Source: Prevotella sp. (GTDB lineage Bacteria; Bacteroidota; Bacteroidia; Bacteroidales; Bacteroidaceae). From it: a stretch of 48,892 bases of DNA. A program made the position numbers and the translations under genes. Under the pieces are notes generated by a model. The model saw only the letters and a list, made by a program, of their open reading frames with translations. It was not told the DNA's origin and ran no database searches. The stretch spans positions 1-48,892 of the forward strand of contig JAFWSS010000095.1 in NCBI GenBank assembly GCA_017524385.1, read 5' to 3'. Shown piece by piece: positions 42,324 through 48,892 of the stretch (its first letter is position 1; every line of letters starts with the position of its first letter).

Positions 42324-43498
42324 GTCAATGGTATGTTTAGTTCTACGGTATATACTTTGGGTTCATCTTTGATGTTCAGGGTGTAGTGGTCTTCGAAAAG
42401 CAAGTCCAGCCTTTTTCTGACATTGGCAAGTCCCACGCCTCCCTTTTCCTCATTCGGCTTGTCGGCCTTTGAGTTGCGGCAGGCAAAGTTCAGTGATTCG
42501 CTTTCCACCACGATTTTCACTTCAATGAATGATTCGTGCTGGTAACTGACCCCATGCTTGAAGGCATTCTCGATGAAAGAGATGAGCATCAATGGTGGAA
42601 CGGTGCGGTCGGGCACCTCTGCAGGCAGGTCGAGCGTTATGCGCACCTTGTCGGTGTAGCGCAGTTTCATCAACTTGACGTAAGTGCGGATGAACTCCAT
42701 CTCCTTGGTCAGAGGCACGCCCTTCTTGTCGCCATCATAGAGTATGAAACGCATCATTTTCGACAGTTCCACAATGGTTTCCTGAGCCTTTGCCGGGTCA
42801 ACGTCTATGAGGGCGTGGATGTTGTTTAGCGTGTTCATGAAGAAATGTGGGTTGATCTGGTAGCGCAGATACTCCAACTGCTGTTCCAGGTTCTGCCGCT
42901 CCAGTTCGGCAAGCCTTCTGCGGTCGTCGCGCCCTCGGAAATACCCCTTGATGCCGAGGTTGGCCCCAAACATCAGGATGAGCACCACGATGGCCAACAG
43001 GTCGTGTTCGCCTATGACAGGTGGTGGCATGCGATGACGCATCTTCCTTGGTGGAGCATCATCAGGCATCGGGGGAGGTGTGTCTTCGGAATTCACCAGA
43101 GGTCTGCCGCCGTCAAAATCCCCCGGCGCCTTATGATGACCGTGATGCATCATATGGGGCGGCTTGTGGTCTCTATGATTCCATCTCTCCGGCCTGTTGT
43201 TGCACTGGTAAATGGTGAACACAGCCAGCAAAACGGTTACGAAGGAGAAATACAAAATGCGTTTGCGCTTATACACCAGCAGCGGCGCCAACAGGAAATT
43301 GTGAAGGAGGAACAGCAAAAGATAGACGGCGAGCCTCCTCCAGACGATGAACACCTCCGTCCAGTCGAATGTGATGCCTGGGTCGCTGATGGTGCGCACA
43401 TACAGGCTAAGCAGCGGGGCTGCAAAGAGCAGGCCCCACACCACCAGGTAAATCAGATTCTCTTGTCGCGATTGCTTCATCCAATACGTCTTCTCCAT
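42320..43498 (-). CDS. LytS-type sensor histidine kinase with His-rich loop
   Basis: A 392-residue membrane kinase of the His_kinase (LytS/YehU) family. Four membrane helices (~15-33, 50-72, 81-98, 166-184); a short coiled coil (RRLAELERQNLEQQLEYLRY), H-box with His218 (INPHFFMNTLNNIHALID), N-box (NAFKHGVSY) and G-box (KGGVGLANVRKRL). The loop between helices 3 and 4 (99-165) is predicted periplasmic and contains HRDHKPPHMMHHGHHK (108-123) followed by a Pro-rich part (PPPMPDDAPPRKMRHRMPPP). Such a His cluster can bind divalent metal; that role is inferred. It follows the beta-helix lipoprotein gene by 36 bp. Confidence 0.92.
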   Translation of the reverse strand: MEKTYWMKQSRQENLIYLVVWGLLFAAPLLSLYVRTISDPGITFDWTEVFIVWRRLAVYLLLFLLHNFLLAPLLVYKRKRILYFSFVTVLLAVFTIYQCNNRPERWNHRDHKPPHMMHHGHHKAPGDFDGGRPLVNSEDTPPPMPDDAPPRKMRHRMPPPVIGEHDLLAIVVLILMFGANLGIKGYFRGRDDRRRLAELERQNLEQQLEYLRYQINPHFFMNTLNNIHALIDVDPAKAQETIVELSKMMRFILYDGDKKGVPLTKEMEFIRTYVKLMKLRYTDKVRITLDLPAEVPDRTVPPLMLISFIENAFKHGVSYQHESFIEVKIVVESESLNFACRNSKADKPNEEKGGVGLANVRKRLDLLFEDHYTLNIKDEPKVYTVELNIPLT

Positions 43499-43534
43499 AT
43501 ATGATAACGTAAAAAGAATGATGATTATTGCATT

Positions 43535-45295
43535 TCAATGCCATCCGCCAGGACGACCCTGACCGCCTCCCATGCCATTGCTGCCTGTATAGTTGGATAG
43601 TGAGACAGTGGATCCACCGTCTACCGTGCCGTCTGTGATGGTTATTCCTCCAAAGTAGGAGGTCCCGCCACTGACACTGACTCCAGACTTGAGCGAGGGC
43701 TGTGAGGTGGAAGACACCACGATGCCTGAGCCGCCGCTTGAAGGAGTTTTGAACGAGATGTTGTCCTTGCCGCTGGTCAGCGTGTACCAGGTGTTGGCCG
43801 ACCACGACGATGCCGAATAGCACGACTGGGACAGTTGTGAACCATTCTCCAAACCGCCTATGGCGACGATGGTTCCGCCAGTGACATATAGTTTGTAGCC
43901 ACCCTCGCTGTTGGCATCGATGGCCACCTCGGGTTGCCCGGAACAGACGGCGAATACCGTGCCGCCCTTGATGTAGCAATTGCCGTTGGCATCCAGACCG
44001 TCGTTATGCTGCCCTTGGGCATAGATGAAACCACCGCTGATGGTCATCGTGCTTTTAGAGTTGATGGCGTCGTCGTAGGCATAGCTGGCCACCTCGCCAC
44101 CCGTGACGGTGAGTTCCTTCTTCGTCTCGATGCCTTCGCCGTTGTAGCCGCTGGTGCGCACCCATGTCCTGCCACCACTTACATTGATGTTCCCGTCGGC
44201 CTTGATGCCCTTGGGCGACGAGGTGTCGTTGTTGCTCTTGTATTGTCCTCCCGTAGTGACGACATACACGCAGCCGCCGTTGAAGTTGGCTTCCATGTCG
44301 ACGTTGATGCCCTTGCCGCCCGAGCCAGTGCTTTTCAGATGCAGTTCGCCGCCATTGACGGTCAGCGTAGAGTCGGCCTTTATGCAGGCAGCTCCCTTCG
44401 CTTCCTTGTCTGTCGTGTCATAAGTGCCGTCGCCAGTGGTCAACACGGTGGTGCGACCGCCGTTCACGATGATGTTGCCCTCGCAGTTGATGCCCTTGGC
44501 CGCAGGTGCCGACACCTCGACGTTCAGTATGCCGCCATTGATGAAGATTCCGTCATTGGCCTTGATGCCGTGCTTGGCCGTTGATTTCACATGGATGTTG
44601 TTGCCTTTGCCGAAGGTGATGTAGTCGGCCGAATGAATGCCATTGCTGGTGTTCCCTGTGACGCTGAGCGACCCACTGCCGTTGAAGAGCAGTTTGCCTT
44701 TGCTGTAGAGGGTGCCCTTGTGACTGCCGCTTGTGCCGTCTGTCAATGTGTTGTTGGTGTCATCTGCTAGAATGACGAAGGCCCGTTTGTCACTGAGAAG
44801 GCTCAATGCCGCTGAATCAGGGTTGGTGATGCTCACTCCATTGAGTTTGACGGCATATTTCTTTTCGCCGAGGATGGTCAGCGAACCGTTGGTTGTCGTA
44901 CCGCTAACTATGTAACACACCTTTTTCGTATCTTTATGATTGGCAGTCACATGGTCTCCGTCAACCGTCACTTCAACCCCGTTCTCCGTTTTTGCCACAG
45001 GGTTCGACATGTCGATTGACACTTCCGTTGAAAAATCGTTGTTGTCCAACACATCCTCTTCGTCGGGGAAATATGCCGCAGCCGTCTCTGTAGGTTCCTG
45101 TGTGGTCTTGTCGATGACGATGTCAAATGTGGCCAGTTCACCCGTCGTAGCCGAATTGCCGTTGCCTACAGGATTGTTGCCGCCGGTGTTCCCACCTTCA
45201 ATGTTTTCAAATTCTTCAAATGGGTCTTCCCCCGAGCAGCACATCATCACTGCTATCGACGCTGCAAGCATCATGGAAATCATTATTTTCTTCAT
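43535..45295 (-). CDS. Cthe_2159-type carbohydrate-binding beta-helix lipoprotein
   Basis: A 586-residue lipoprotein (AVMMCCSGED, Cys19 or 20, then DPFEEFE, acidic for surface export). After a linker rich in Gly/Asn (~35-50), residues ~95-530 form a right-handed beta-helix of ~20-residue turns: GKLLFNGSGSLSVTGN, GIHSADYITFGKG, GIKANDGIFINGGILNVEV, GINCEGNIIVNGGRTTVLT, GINVDMEANFNGGCVYVVT, GIETKKELTVTGGEVASYA and DGLDANGNCYIKGGTVFAV. This is the pattern of the PF14262 family, typified by a polygalacturonate/cellulose-binding protein. The C-terminus is Gly-rich (GMGGGQGRPGG). It is the first gene of an operon with a sensor kinase and LytTR regulator. Confidence 0.88.
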   Translation of the reverse strand: MKKIMISMMLAASIAVMMCCSGEDPFEEFENIEGGNTGGNNPVGNGNSATTGELATFDIVIDKTTQEPTETAAAYFPDEEDVLDNNDFSTEVSIDMSNPVAKTENGVEVTVDGDHVTANHKDTKKVCYIVSGTTTNGSLTILGEKKYAVKLNGVSITNPDSAALSLLSDKRAFVILADDTNNTLTDGTSGSHKGTLYSKGKLLFNGSGSLSVTGNTSNGIHSADYITFGKGNNIHVKSTAKHGIKANDGIFINGGILNVEVSAPAAKGINCEGNIIVNGGRTTVLTTGDGTYDTTDKEAKGAACIKADSTLTVNGGELHLKSTGSGGKGINVDMEANFNGGCVYVVTTGGQYKSNNDTSSPKGIKADGNINVSGGRTWVRTSGYNGEGIETKKELTVTGGEVASYAYDDAINSKSTMTISGGFIYAQGQHNDGLDANGNCYIKGGTVFAVCSGQPEVAIDANSEGGYKLYVTGGTIVAIGGLENGSQLSQSCYSASSWSANTWYTLTSGKDNISFKTPSSGGSGIVVSSTSQPSLKSGVSVSGGTSYFGGITITDGTVDGGSTVSLSNYTGSNGMGGGQGRPGGWH

Positions 45296-45336
45296 AAGGA
45301 ATGGTGTTTTTGAGTCCTAACTATAAAATGTTGGTG

Positions 45337-45344
45337 CAAAGTTA
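45337..45344 (-). promoter_or_regulatory. -7 box of the beta-helix/kinase/regulator operon
   Basis: TAACTTTG (45344-45337) fits the Bacteroidota -7 box, 41 bp upstream of ATG 45295. No convincing TTG box precedes it, as expected for an activator-dependent promoter. Confidence 0.6.
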
Positions 45345-45396
45345 GGCAAGGCTGGTCGGGTTGCCTAAAAAAATCAGCGAACCCATTATTCCATTC

Positions 45397-45415
45397 AACG
45401 AAAATGGCTTTCGTT
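45397..45415. promoter_or_regulatory. inverted repeat upstream of the operon promoter
   Basis: AACGAAA-ATGGC-TTTCGTT, a perfect 7-bp inverted repeat centred about 60 bp upstream of the predicted -7 box. Position and symmetry suit a dimeric regulator such as the LytTR protein of the same operon. Confidence 0.45.
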
Positions 45416-45542
45416 TTAATGATTCTCTACAATTTGCCGAATATGGCCTCAAAAGGGTATCGAGGCTGAAAAAATGTAACCTTTCCTTTAAAGAAAAGTG
45501 AAAATCTTTATCCGACCGGCATATGATTCCCCTTTTTTTATC

Positions 45543-45550
45543 TATATTTG
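45543..45550 (+). promoter_or_regulatory. -7 box upstream of the DUF169 gene
   Basis: TATATTTG on the plus strand, 111 bp before ATG 45662; no clear -33 box. A short ORF (45607-45744, MKKFLLMAIGALSNIIKAYG...) lies in the leader and overlaps the gene in another frame. Confidence 0.45.
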
Positions 45551-45661
45551 CATAGGATTGTTGGACGTTTCCTTCATAGGTGCTGCAACAAAGAAAAAAT
45601 AGACGAATGAAAAAGTTTCTGCTGATGGCGATAGGCGCCTTAAGCAACATAATAAAAGCAT

Positions 45662-46372
45662 ATGGAGATACAAGAATTCATCAGCAATTATCAAGAGGCG
45701 TTTGGGCTTCAGGCACCATTGCCTTTGCTGTTCGGATACAGTGAACATCCTGTAGCCAAGACAGAAAAAATCGGTGGTTGTTTCTTCAAGGGACTGCAGG
45801 CAGCCAGGGAGGGAACACCGCTTAGTCTCAGCGTTGATGTCATCGGTTGCGGCGGTGGCAAACTCTATACCGGTTTTTCCGACATGCCTGAGCGGGTGCC
45901 TGCCTTTGTGTCGTTGAAGGAGAAATACAAGAGGACTCCCGAGATGGTGCAGGATTACATCCAAGGTCTTGGGATGAAGAGAGCAGGGAAACCTTATCTG
46001 AACTTTGTCAGGATAGACAAGGCCACGTCTTTTGAGGGCACGGAAGGCGTGCTTTTCTTTGCCACTCCCGACATGCTGTCGGGGTTGTGTGGATGGGCTT
46101 TCTACGACAGCAACGAGCCGGATGCCGTGTTGTCGCTTTTCGGTTCGGGCTGCAGCACCGTGGTGTCAATGACTGTCGTGGAGAACGAAAGACAGGGACA
46201 CCGTTGCTTCCTGGGGCTATTCGACCCCTCGGTGCGTCCTTGGGTCGGGAAGGATGAACTGAGCTTCACCATCCCTTTCAGCCGGTTCGTTCCGATGATG
46301 AACAGTATGAGAGACTGCTTTTTGTTTGGCTCGCATGCATGGGAGAAAATCAAGAAAAGGATGGGGGAGTAA
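45662..46372 (+). CDS. DUF169 family protein, 236 aa
   Basis: A soluble cytoplasmic protein of the DUF169 (COG2043) family; its role is unknown. Family features seen: an N-terminal helix (QEFISNYQEAFGLQAPLPLL), GYSEHPV with KIGGCFFKGLQAAREG, the Cys/Gly-rich turn VIGCGGGKLYTGF, PEMVQDYIQGLGMKR and VEGVLFFATPDMLSGL-type strand (TEGVLFFATPDMLSGL). Several conserved Cys (CFF, GCGGG, LCGW, GCST) might bind a metal or cofactor. The ATG at 45662 is preferred. Convergent with the PARG-domain gene; a weak stem (46396-46411, GGTC...GACC followed by AAGTATTTTT) lies between the two stops. Confidence 0.85.
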   Translation: MEIQEFISNYQEAFGLQAPLPLLFGYSEHPVAKTEKIGGCFFKGLQAAREGTPLSLSVDVIGCGGGKLYTGFSDMPERVPAFVSLKEKYKRTPEMVQDYIQGLGMKRAGKPYLNFVRIDKATSFEGTEGVLFFATPDMLSGLCGWAFYDSNEPDAVLSLFGSGCSTVVSMTVVENERQGHRCFLGLFDPSVRPWVGKDELSFTIPFSRFVPMMNSMRDCFLFGSHAWEKIKKRMGE

Positions 46373-46433
46373 GGTCACCCTTTCATCGATGGATAGGTCG
46401 TGGTAATGACCAAGTATTTTTCCACTTCTCCCA

Positions 46434-48287
46434 TCAAGGTAAGGCTCTATTCCAGAACTCACTTGCATCGCCACCATATTCCTCTGTCAGCAAGGCAAGG
46501 AATAGGAATGTGTCTCTTGTGGAATTGTTGCTGCCATACTGTTCGGGCTCTCGATTCACTTTCAGCTGCGTTATGTGACATTTGCCTCCATGCTCCTCAT
46601 ACCTCGCCTCGAAGATGCAGATACCCGACCAGCTCCTGTAATAGCGGATGGTCGTCTCGTCGCAATACATGAACCAGTGGTCTTCCATTGCTTCGGGAAT
46701 GTGACCGTATTTCACAATCTGCATTTCAGCAGTTGAAATCGTGTAGGACATAGGGAGGACAACATGGCTGTCGGGCATTGGCAATGTTTTCCAACTGTCT
46801 TTTGTCGCCACCTTGGTCTTTTTCGGTATGGGATTTTCGCCATTGAAGCGTTTGGCGGAATTGCCAGCACCCATTTTCCACATCAGAAAAGCCTTCTTCG
46901 ACTCCTCCGTCAGTTGGGGTTCCTCCAAGGCAGAGAACTCATCTACAAAAGACTTGTAGTTTCCCTCGGGATTGTGGCTTCGGCGAGCATTGTTGTCGTC
47001 AAGGATGGCAAATACGATTATCTTGTATTTTTTCTTGAACTCAGGTTCATCCATCACCTCATGGAACAGGCGTGCCATATGGCGGGGGGGATTGCGGAAA
47101 GCACCGCAGCCCAGGGCGCCCAGCACCAACGCGTCGTGCCCATGTGCCAGTGCGATGCGGAAGATGGTGCGGATTTTGTTCTTGACACCTCCCACCAGAT
47201 GACTTGCTATCATTCCGTCGGGCGTCAGTTCTGGACGGTTCATGCCTGCCACAGTGATGAACGAGAGGGCTACTGGGGTGTCCAGTAGGGCGTAGCCGTT
47301 TTGTTCGCTCTCCCTGAAGTAGATGGCGCCAGGGGTGTATACGCCGCCGAAGTTCTTGTCAAGGGGATATTGGTGTGCTGATGGCTTGATGCCGTATTGT
47401 CGAGCGTAGGGCGCGAACTGATAGAGTGATCGAAACAGGTTGGTCCTGCGAAACAGTGTCTCTTCCTGTGCTCCGGCACCGTTGACCACACCTCCGCCCG
47501 GATTGAGCCGATTGGCCATGTTCAATATGGCAGGATTGTAGCCTTCTTCTATCAGTTGTACTCCGGCGTGCAGGCAGTCCATGTCTTTCACTTCGACTAT
47601 CGCTGGCACGCTGTATTGTGGCGTTTCGGGCAGATGAATCTCGCTCTCATAGAATGCCGTGCCGCGCATCATGGCATCATCGGAAGGCAAGATGACTTCC
47701 TTTCCTTCCTCCGTAGTGTAGCGGCCTTGGTTTACAATCTCTACAGTGTTGCGGAACTCCTTGGCGCGCAGTTCCCTCACCTGGTCGATGGCTGCTTCGT
47801 CATCTTTCTTCACCTTATTTATCAAGTTACGATATTTTTCCAAGAAATCTTTCTCGGCATCCCAGGTGATGGTTGATGCTGGTGCGCTTTCTTGGGAACT
47901 TGAAATTACCTCCACGAAATCCTTTGGCAGGATGACGTTTTCCAAGTCGATGGCCTCCTTGAACAAAGGGGCTATCTCCTCTATGCTGAATCCCGCTATC
48001 CCACAGCCAATGCGTGTCACGAGGAACTTGTATTCACGATGTATGAACGCGAACTCTATGAACTCGTCCACGTAGGGTTTGATGGTTTCCACGCCGCCCT
48101 GCATGGTGGGTATGGCATAACTCTGCCCTTGCAACCCCACGCCTTGCCCCCATGTCGCGCCGAAGCGGGAATAGGCCAGGCGGGCCGCGCCGCCACCATG
48201 TGCACCAGCGAGGTTGCTGCCAAACACGAAAATCTCATTCGGCTTCAAAGCCATTATTCTCTCCGGGGTGTATTCTCTCTTGTACAT
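46434..48287 (-). CDS. three-part protein with microbial poly(ADP-ribose) glycohydrolase domain
   Basis: A 617-residue cytoplasmic protein. Part 1 (~1-115): KPNEIFVFGSNLAGAHGGGA, GQGVGLQGQSYAIPTMQGG and FLVTRIGCGIAGFSIEEIAP, the macro-like domain often found alone as A1S_2505-type phage-associated protein. A charged helical linker follows (~125-175). Part 2 (~175-430): the DUF2263/TIGR02452 PARG domain with FRNTVEIVNQGRYTTEEGKE, the ADP-ribose loop NMANRLNPGGGVVNGAGAQE and ALGCGAFRNPP; the Gln-Glu pair of the catalytic loop is present, so hydrolysis of ADP-ribose links is expected. Part 3 (~495-617): MEDHWFMYCDETTIRYYRSW, GICIFEARY, then TFLFLALLTEEYGGDASEFW, of unknown role. ATG 48287 is preferred to a TTG at 48302. 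It lies 15 bp after a 35-codon ORF and shares its promoter. Confidence 0.87.
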   Translation of the reverse strand: MYKREYTPERIMALKPNEIFVFGSNLAGAHGGGAARLAYSRFGATWGQGVGLQGQSYAIPTMQGGVETIKPYVDEFIEFAFIHREYKFLVTRIGCGIAGFSIEEIAPLFKEAIDLENVILPKDFVEVISSSQESAPASTITWDAEKDFLEKYRNLINKVKKDDEAAIDQVRELRAKEFRNTVEIVNQGRYTTEEGKEVILPSDDAMMRGTAFYESEIHLPETPQYSVPAIVEVKDMDCLHAGVQLIEEGYNPAILNMANRLNPGGGVVNGAGAQEETLFRRTNLFRSLYQFAPYARQYGIKPSAHQYPLDKNFGGVYTPGAIYFRESEQNGYALLDTPVALSFITVAGMNRPELTPDGMIASHLVGGVKNKIRTIFRIALAHGHDALVLGALGCGAFRNPPRHMARLFHEVMDEPEFKKKYKIIVFAILDDNNARRSHNPEGNYKSFVDEFSALEEPQLTEESKKAFLMWKMGAGNSAKRFNGENPIPKKTKVATKDSWKTLPMPDSHVVLPMSYTISTAEMQIVKYGHIPEAMEDHWFMYCDETTIRYYRSWSGICIFEARYEEHGGKCHITQLKVNREPEQYGSNNSTRDTFLFLALLTEEYGGDASEFWNRALP

Positions 48288-48302
48288 GATTGTTTCTTTC
48301 AA

Positions 48303-48410
48303 TTACTCATTTGACATTTTTTCCTCTCTTTTTACCATAACCGTCCTCATGCCTCCTCCATAAGCAGGAGCGATGTCGGGAATATTGGTGTAGTATTCTT
48401 TGTCTGTCAT
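48303..48410 (-). CDS. small protein, 35 aa, leader ORF of the PARG operon
   Basis: ATG 48410 to TAA at 48303 encodes MTDKEYYTNIPDIAPAYGGG and MRTVMVKREEKMSNE. It has no signal peptide or known motif. It lies between a good promoter (48469-48499) and the PARG-domain gene, which starts 15 bp later, so it is in the same transcript. The Gly-rich PAYGGGMR turn is somewhat like a nucleotide-binding loop, but this is not enough to assign a role. It could be a real small partner or an upstream ORF that controls translation. Confidence 0.5.
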   Translation of the reverse strand: MTDKEYYTNIPDIAPAYGGGMRTVMVKREEKMSNE

Positions 48411-48468
48411 AGTCCTTTTTTGCTTATGATAAGGGGTGTTTGCAACCGTCAAGGCACGAGATGATATG

Positions 48469-48499
48469 CAAATGTACGCATATTTCCTAACACTTTCAA
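48469..48499 (-). promoter_or_regulatory. promoter of the small ORF/PARG operon
   Basis: TTG (48499-48497), 20 bp, TACATTTG (48476-48469) on the minus strand, a good Bacteroidota promoter with a ~55-nt leader to ATG 48410. Confidence 0.65.
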
Positions 48500-48612
48500 G
48501 AATTCCACCCAACTTTTTTCTATTAGACGGAAATTATCCACTGAACTTTCCCACCCTTTTTATCACGAATTTGAGAATTAAAGAATTTTCCGACCTGCGG
48601 TTGGATTATTAA

Positions 48613-48720
48613 TGCCGGACGGCCTGAAAGGCCAACGAGATATCAGCCCAGGGCAACGCCCTGGGAATCCATGTGTGATATATAACAGTCGCCCTGCAAG
48701 GGCAAAAGCCTTACCCAAAC
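48613..48720. repeat. repeat element with three consecutive hairpins
   Basis: GGCCT-GAA-AGGCC (48621-48633), CCCAGGGC-AAC-GCCCTGGG (48647-48665) and GCCCT-GCA-AGGGC (48691-48703), all with 3-nt loops. A 63-codon open frame across it is a by-product of the repeat. The stretch has no T-tracts and is not a terminator. Confidence 0.85.
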
Positions 48721-48737
48721 ACCATTTTTTTGCTTGG

Positions 48738-48892
48738 CGCCAAGAATGTTCATCGGGATTTGCAATCCCGATGGAAATAATATCAGGATTTGCAATCCGC
48801 TAGAATCGTCATTATCAGCGCCAAGAATGTTCATCGGGATTTGCAATCCCGATGGAAATAATATCAGGATTTGTAATCCGATAAAATCGTCA
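48738..48892. repeat. 81-bp tandem repeat with GGATTTGCAATCC hairpins, runs off the window
   Basis: Two copies (48738-48818 and 48819-48892, cut by the window end). Each has GCCAAGAATGTTC, then the perfect hairpin CATCGGGATT-TGC-AATCCCGATG (48751-48773 in copy 1), then a second weaker hairpin (AGGATTTG(C/T)AATCCG) and AATCGTCA. Same family as 18175-18458. Confidence 0.9.

Noticed and set aside
48612-48803. 63-codon plus-strand frame
   Set aside because: It lies fully within hairpin repeat elements; its protein-like look comes from recurring GGCCT and CCCAGGGC motifs.

Overview
The window looks like a chromosomal segment of a gut or rumen Bacteroidota member, most likely of the Prevotella group. 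The evidence is two SusC/SusD pairs, lipoproteins with a Cys followed by Ser/Asp/Glu, many promoters of the Bacteroidota type (a -7 box TAnnTTTG, sometimes with TTG/TTTG about 19-20 bp upstream), a Prevotella-like C-terminal tail (YNLAGQRV...GKKVV), and abundant short tandem and palindromic intergenic repeats. I saw no rRNA, tRNA, CRISPR array, phage or insertion sequence.

Layout. 1-1250: the 5' part of a TPR-type secreted protein, a collapsed outer-membrane barrel gene and a degenerate spacer. 1254-7631: a 2125-residue alpha-2-macroglobulin-like protein with an STN domain and an embedded SusC-type N-terminal module. 7874-9092: a small secreted protein, a strong terminator and a 550-bp block of four kinds of repeat. 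9093-12290: an unknown protein, a predicted surface flavin reductase with a flavinylation motif, and a queuosine-precursor transporter. 12597-14455: an operon of an ECF sigma factor lacking region 4, an unknown protein and a TraB/GumN protein. 14518-18007: a membrane protein (DUF6057 type) plus a lipoprotein with a CxxCH haem motif and a TolB-like propeller.

18586-34056 is a polysaccharide utilization locus read leftwards from one promoter near 34290: susC1-susD1-susC2-susD2-DUF1735-type lipoprotein-GH10-like lipoprotein-carbohydrate-binding-like protein. The order matches the xylan utilization (Xus) layout of Bacteroidota, but the GH10-like protein seems to lack its nucleophile and the last gene is cut by an in-frame stop. 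A periplasmic or surface GH51 arabinofuranosidase (37375-39984) lies close by and keeps both catalytic glutamates, so arabinoxylan or arabinan is the likely substrate class. Between them lie a broken HAD phosphatase, an XRE regulator and a CotH-type secreted kinase carrying a 60-bp coding minisatellite.

40240-48892: an isoprenylcysteine-methyltransferase-like membrane protein, a small lipoprotein, a three-gene operon (Cthe_2159-type beta-helix lipoprotein, LytS-type histidine kinase with a His-rich loop, LytTR regulator), a DUF169 protein, and a three-part protein with a microbial PARG domain preceded by a 35-residue ORF. The right end is filled with hairpin repeats, one family of which also occurs at 18.2-18.5 kb. 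A recurrent theme is gene decay: two pseudogenes keep only their head and tail, one gene has a nonsense codon, and one sigma factor is truncated.
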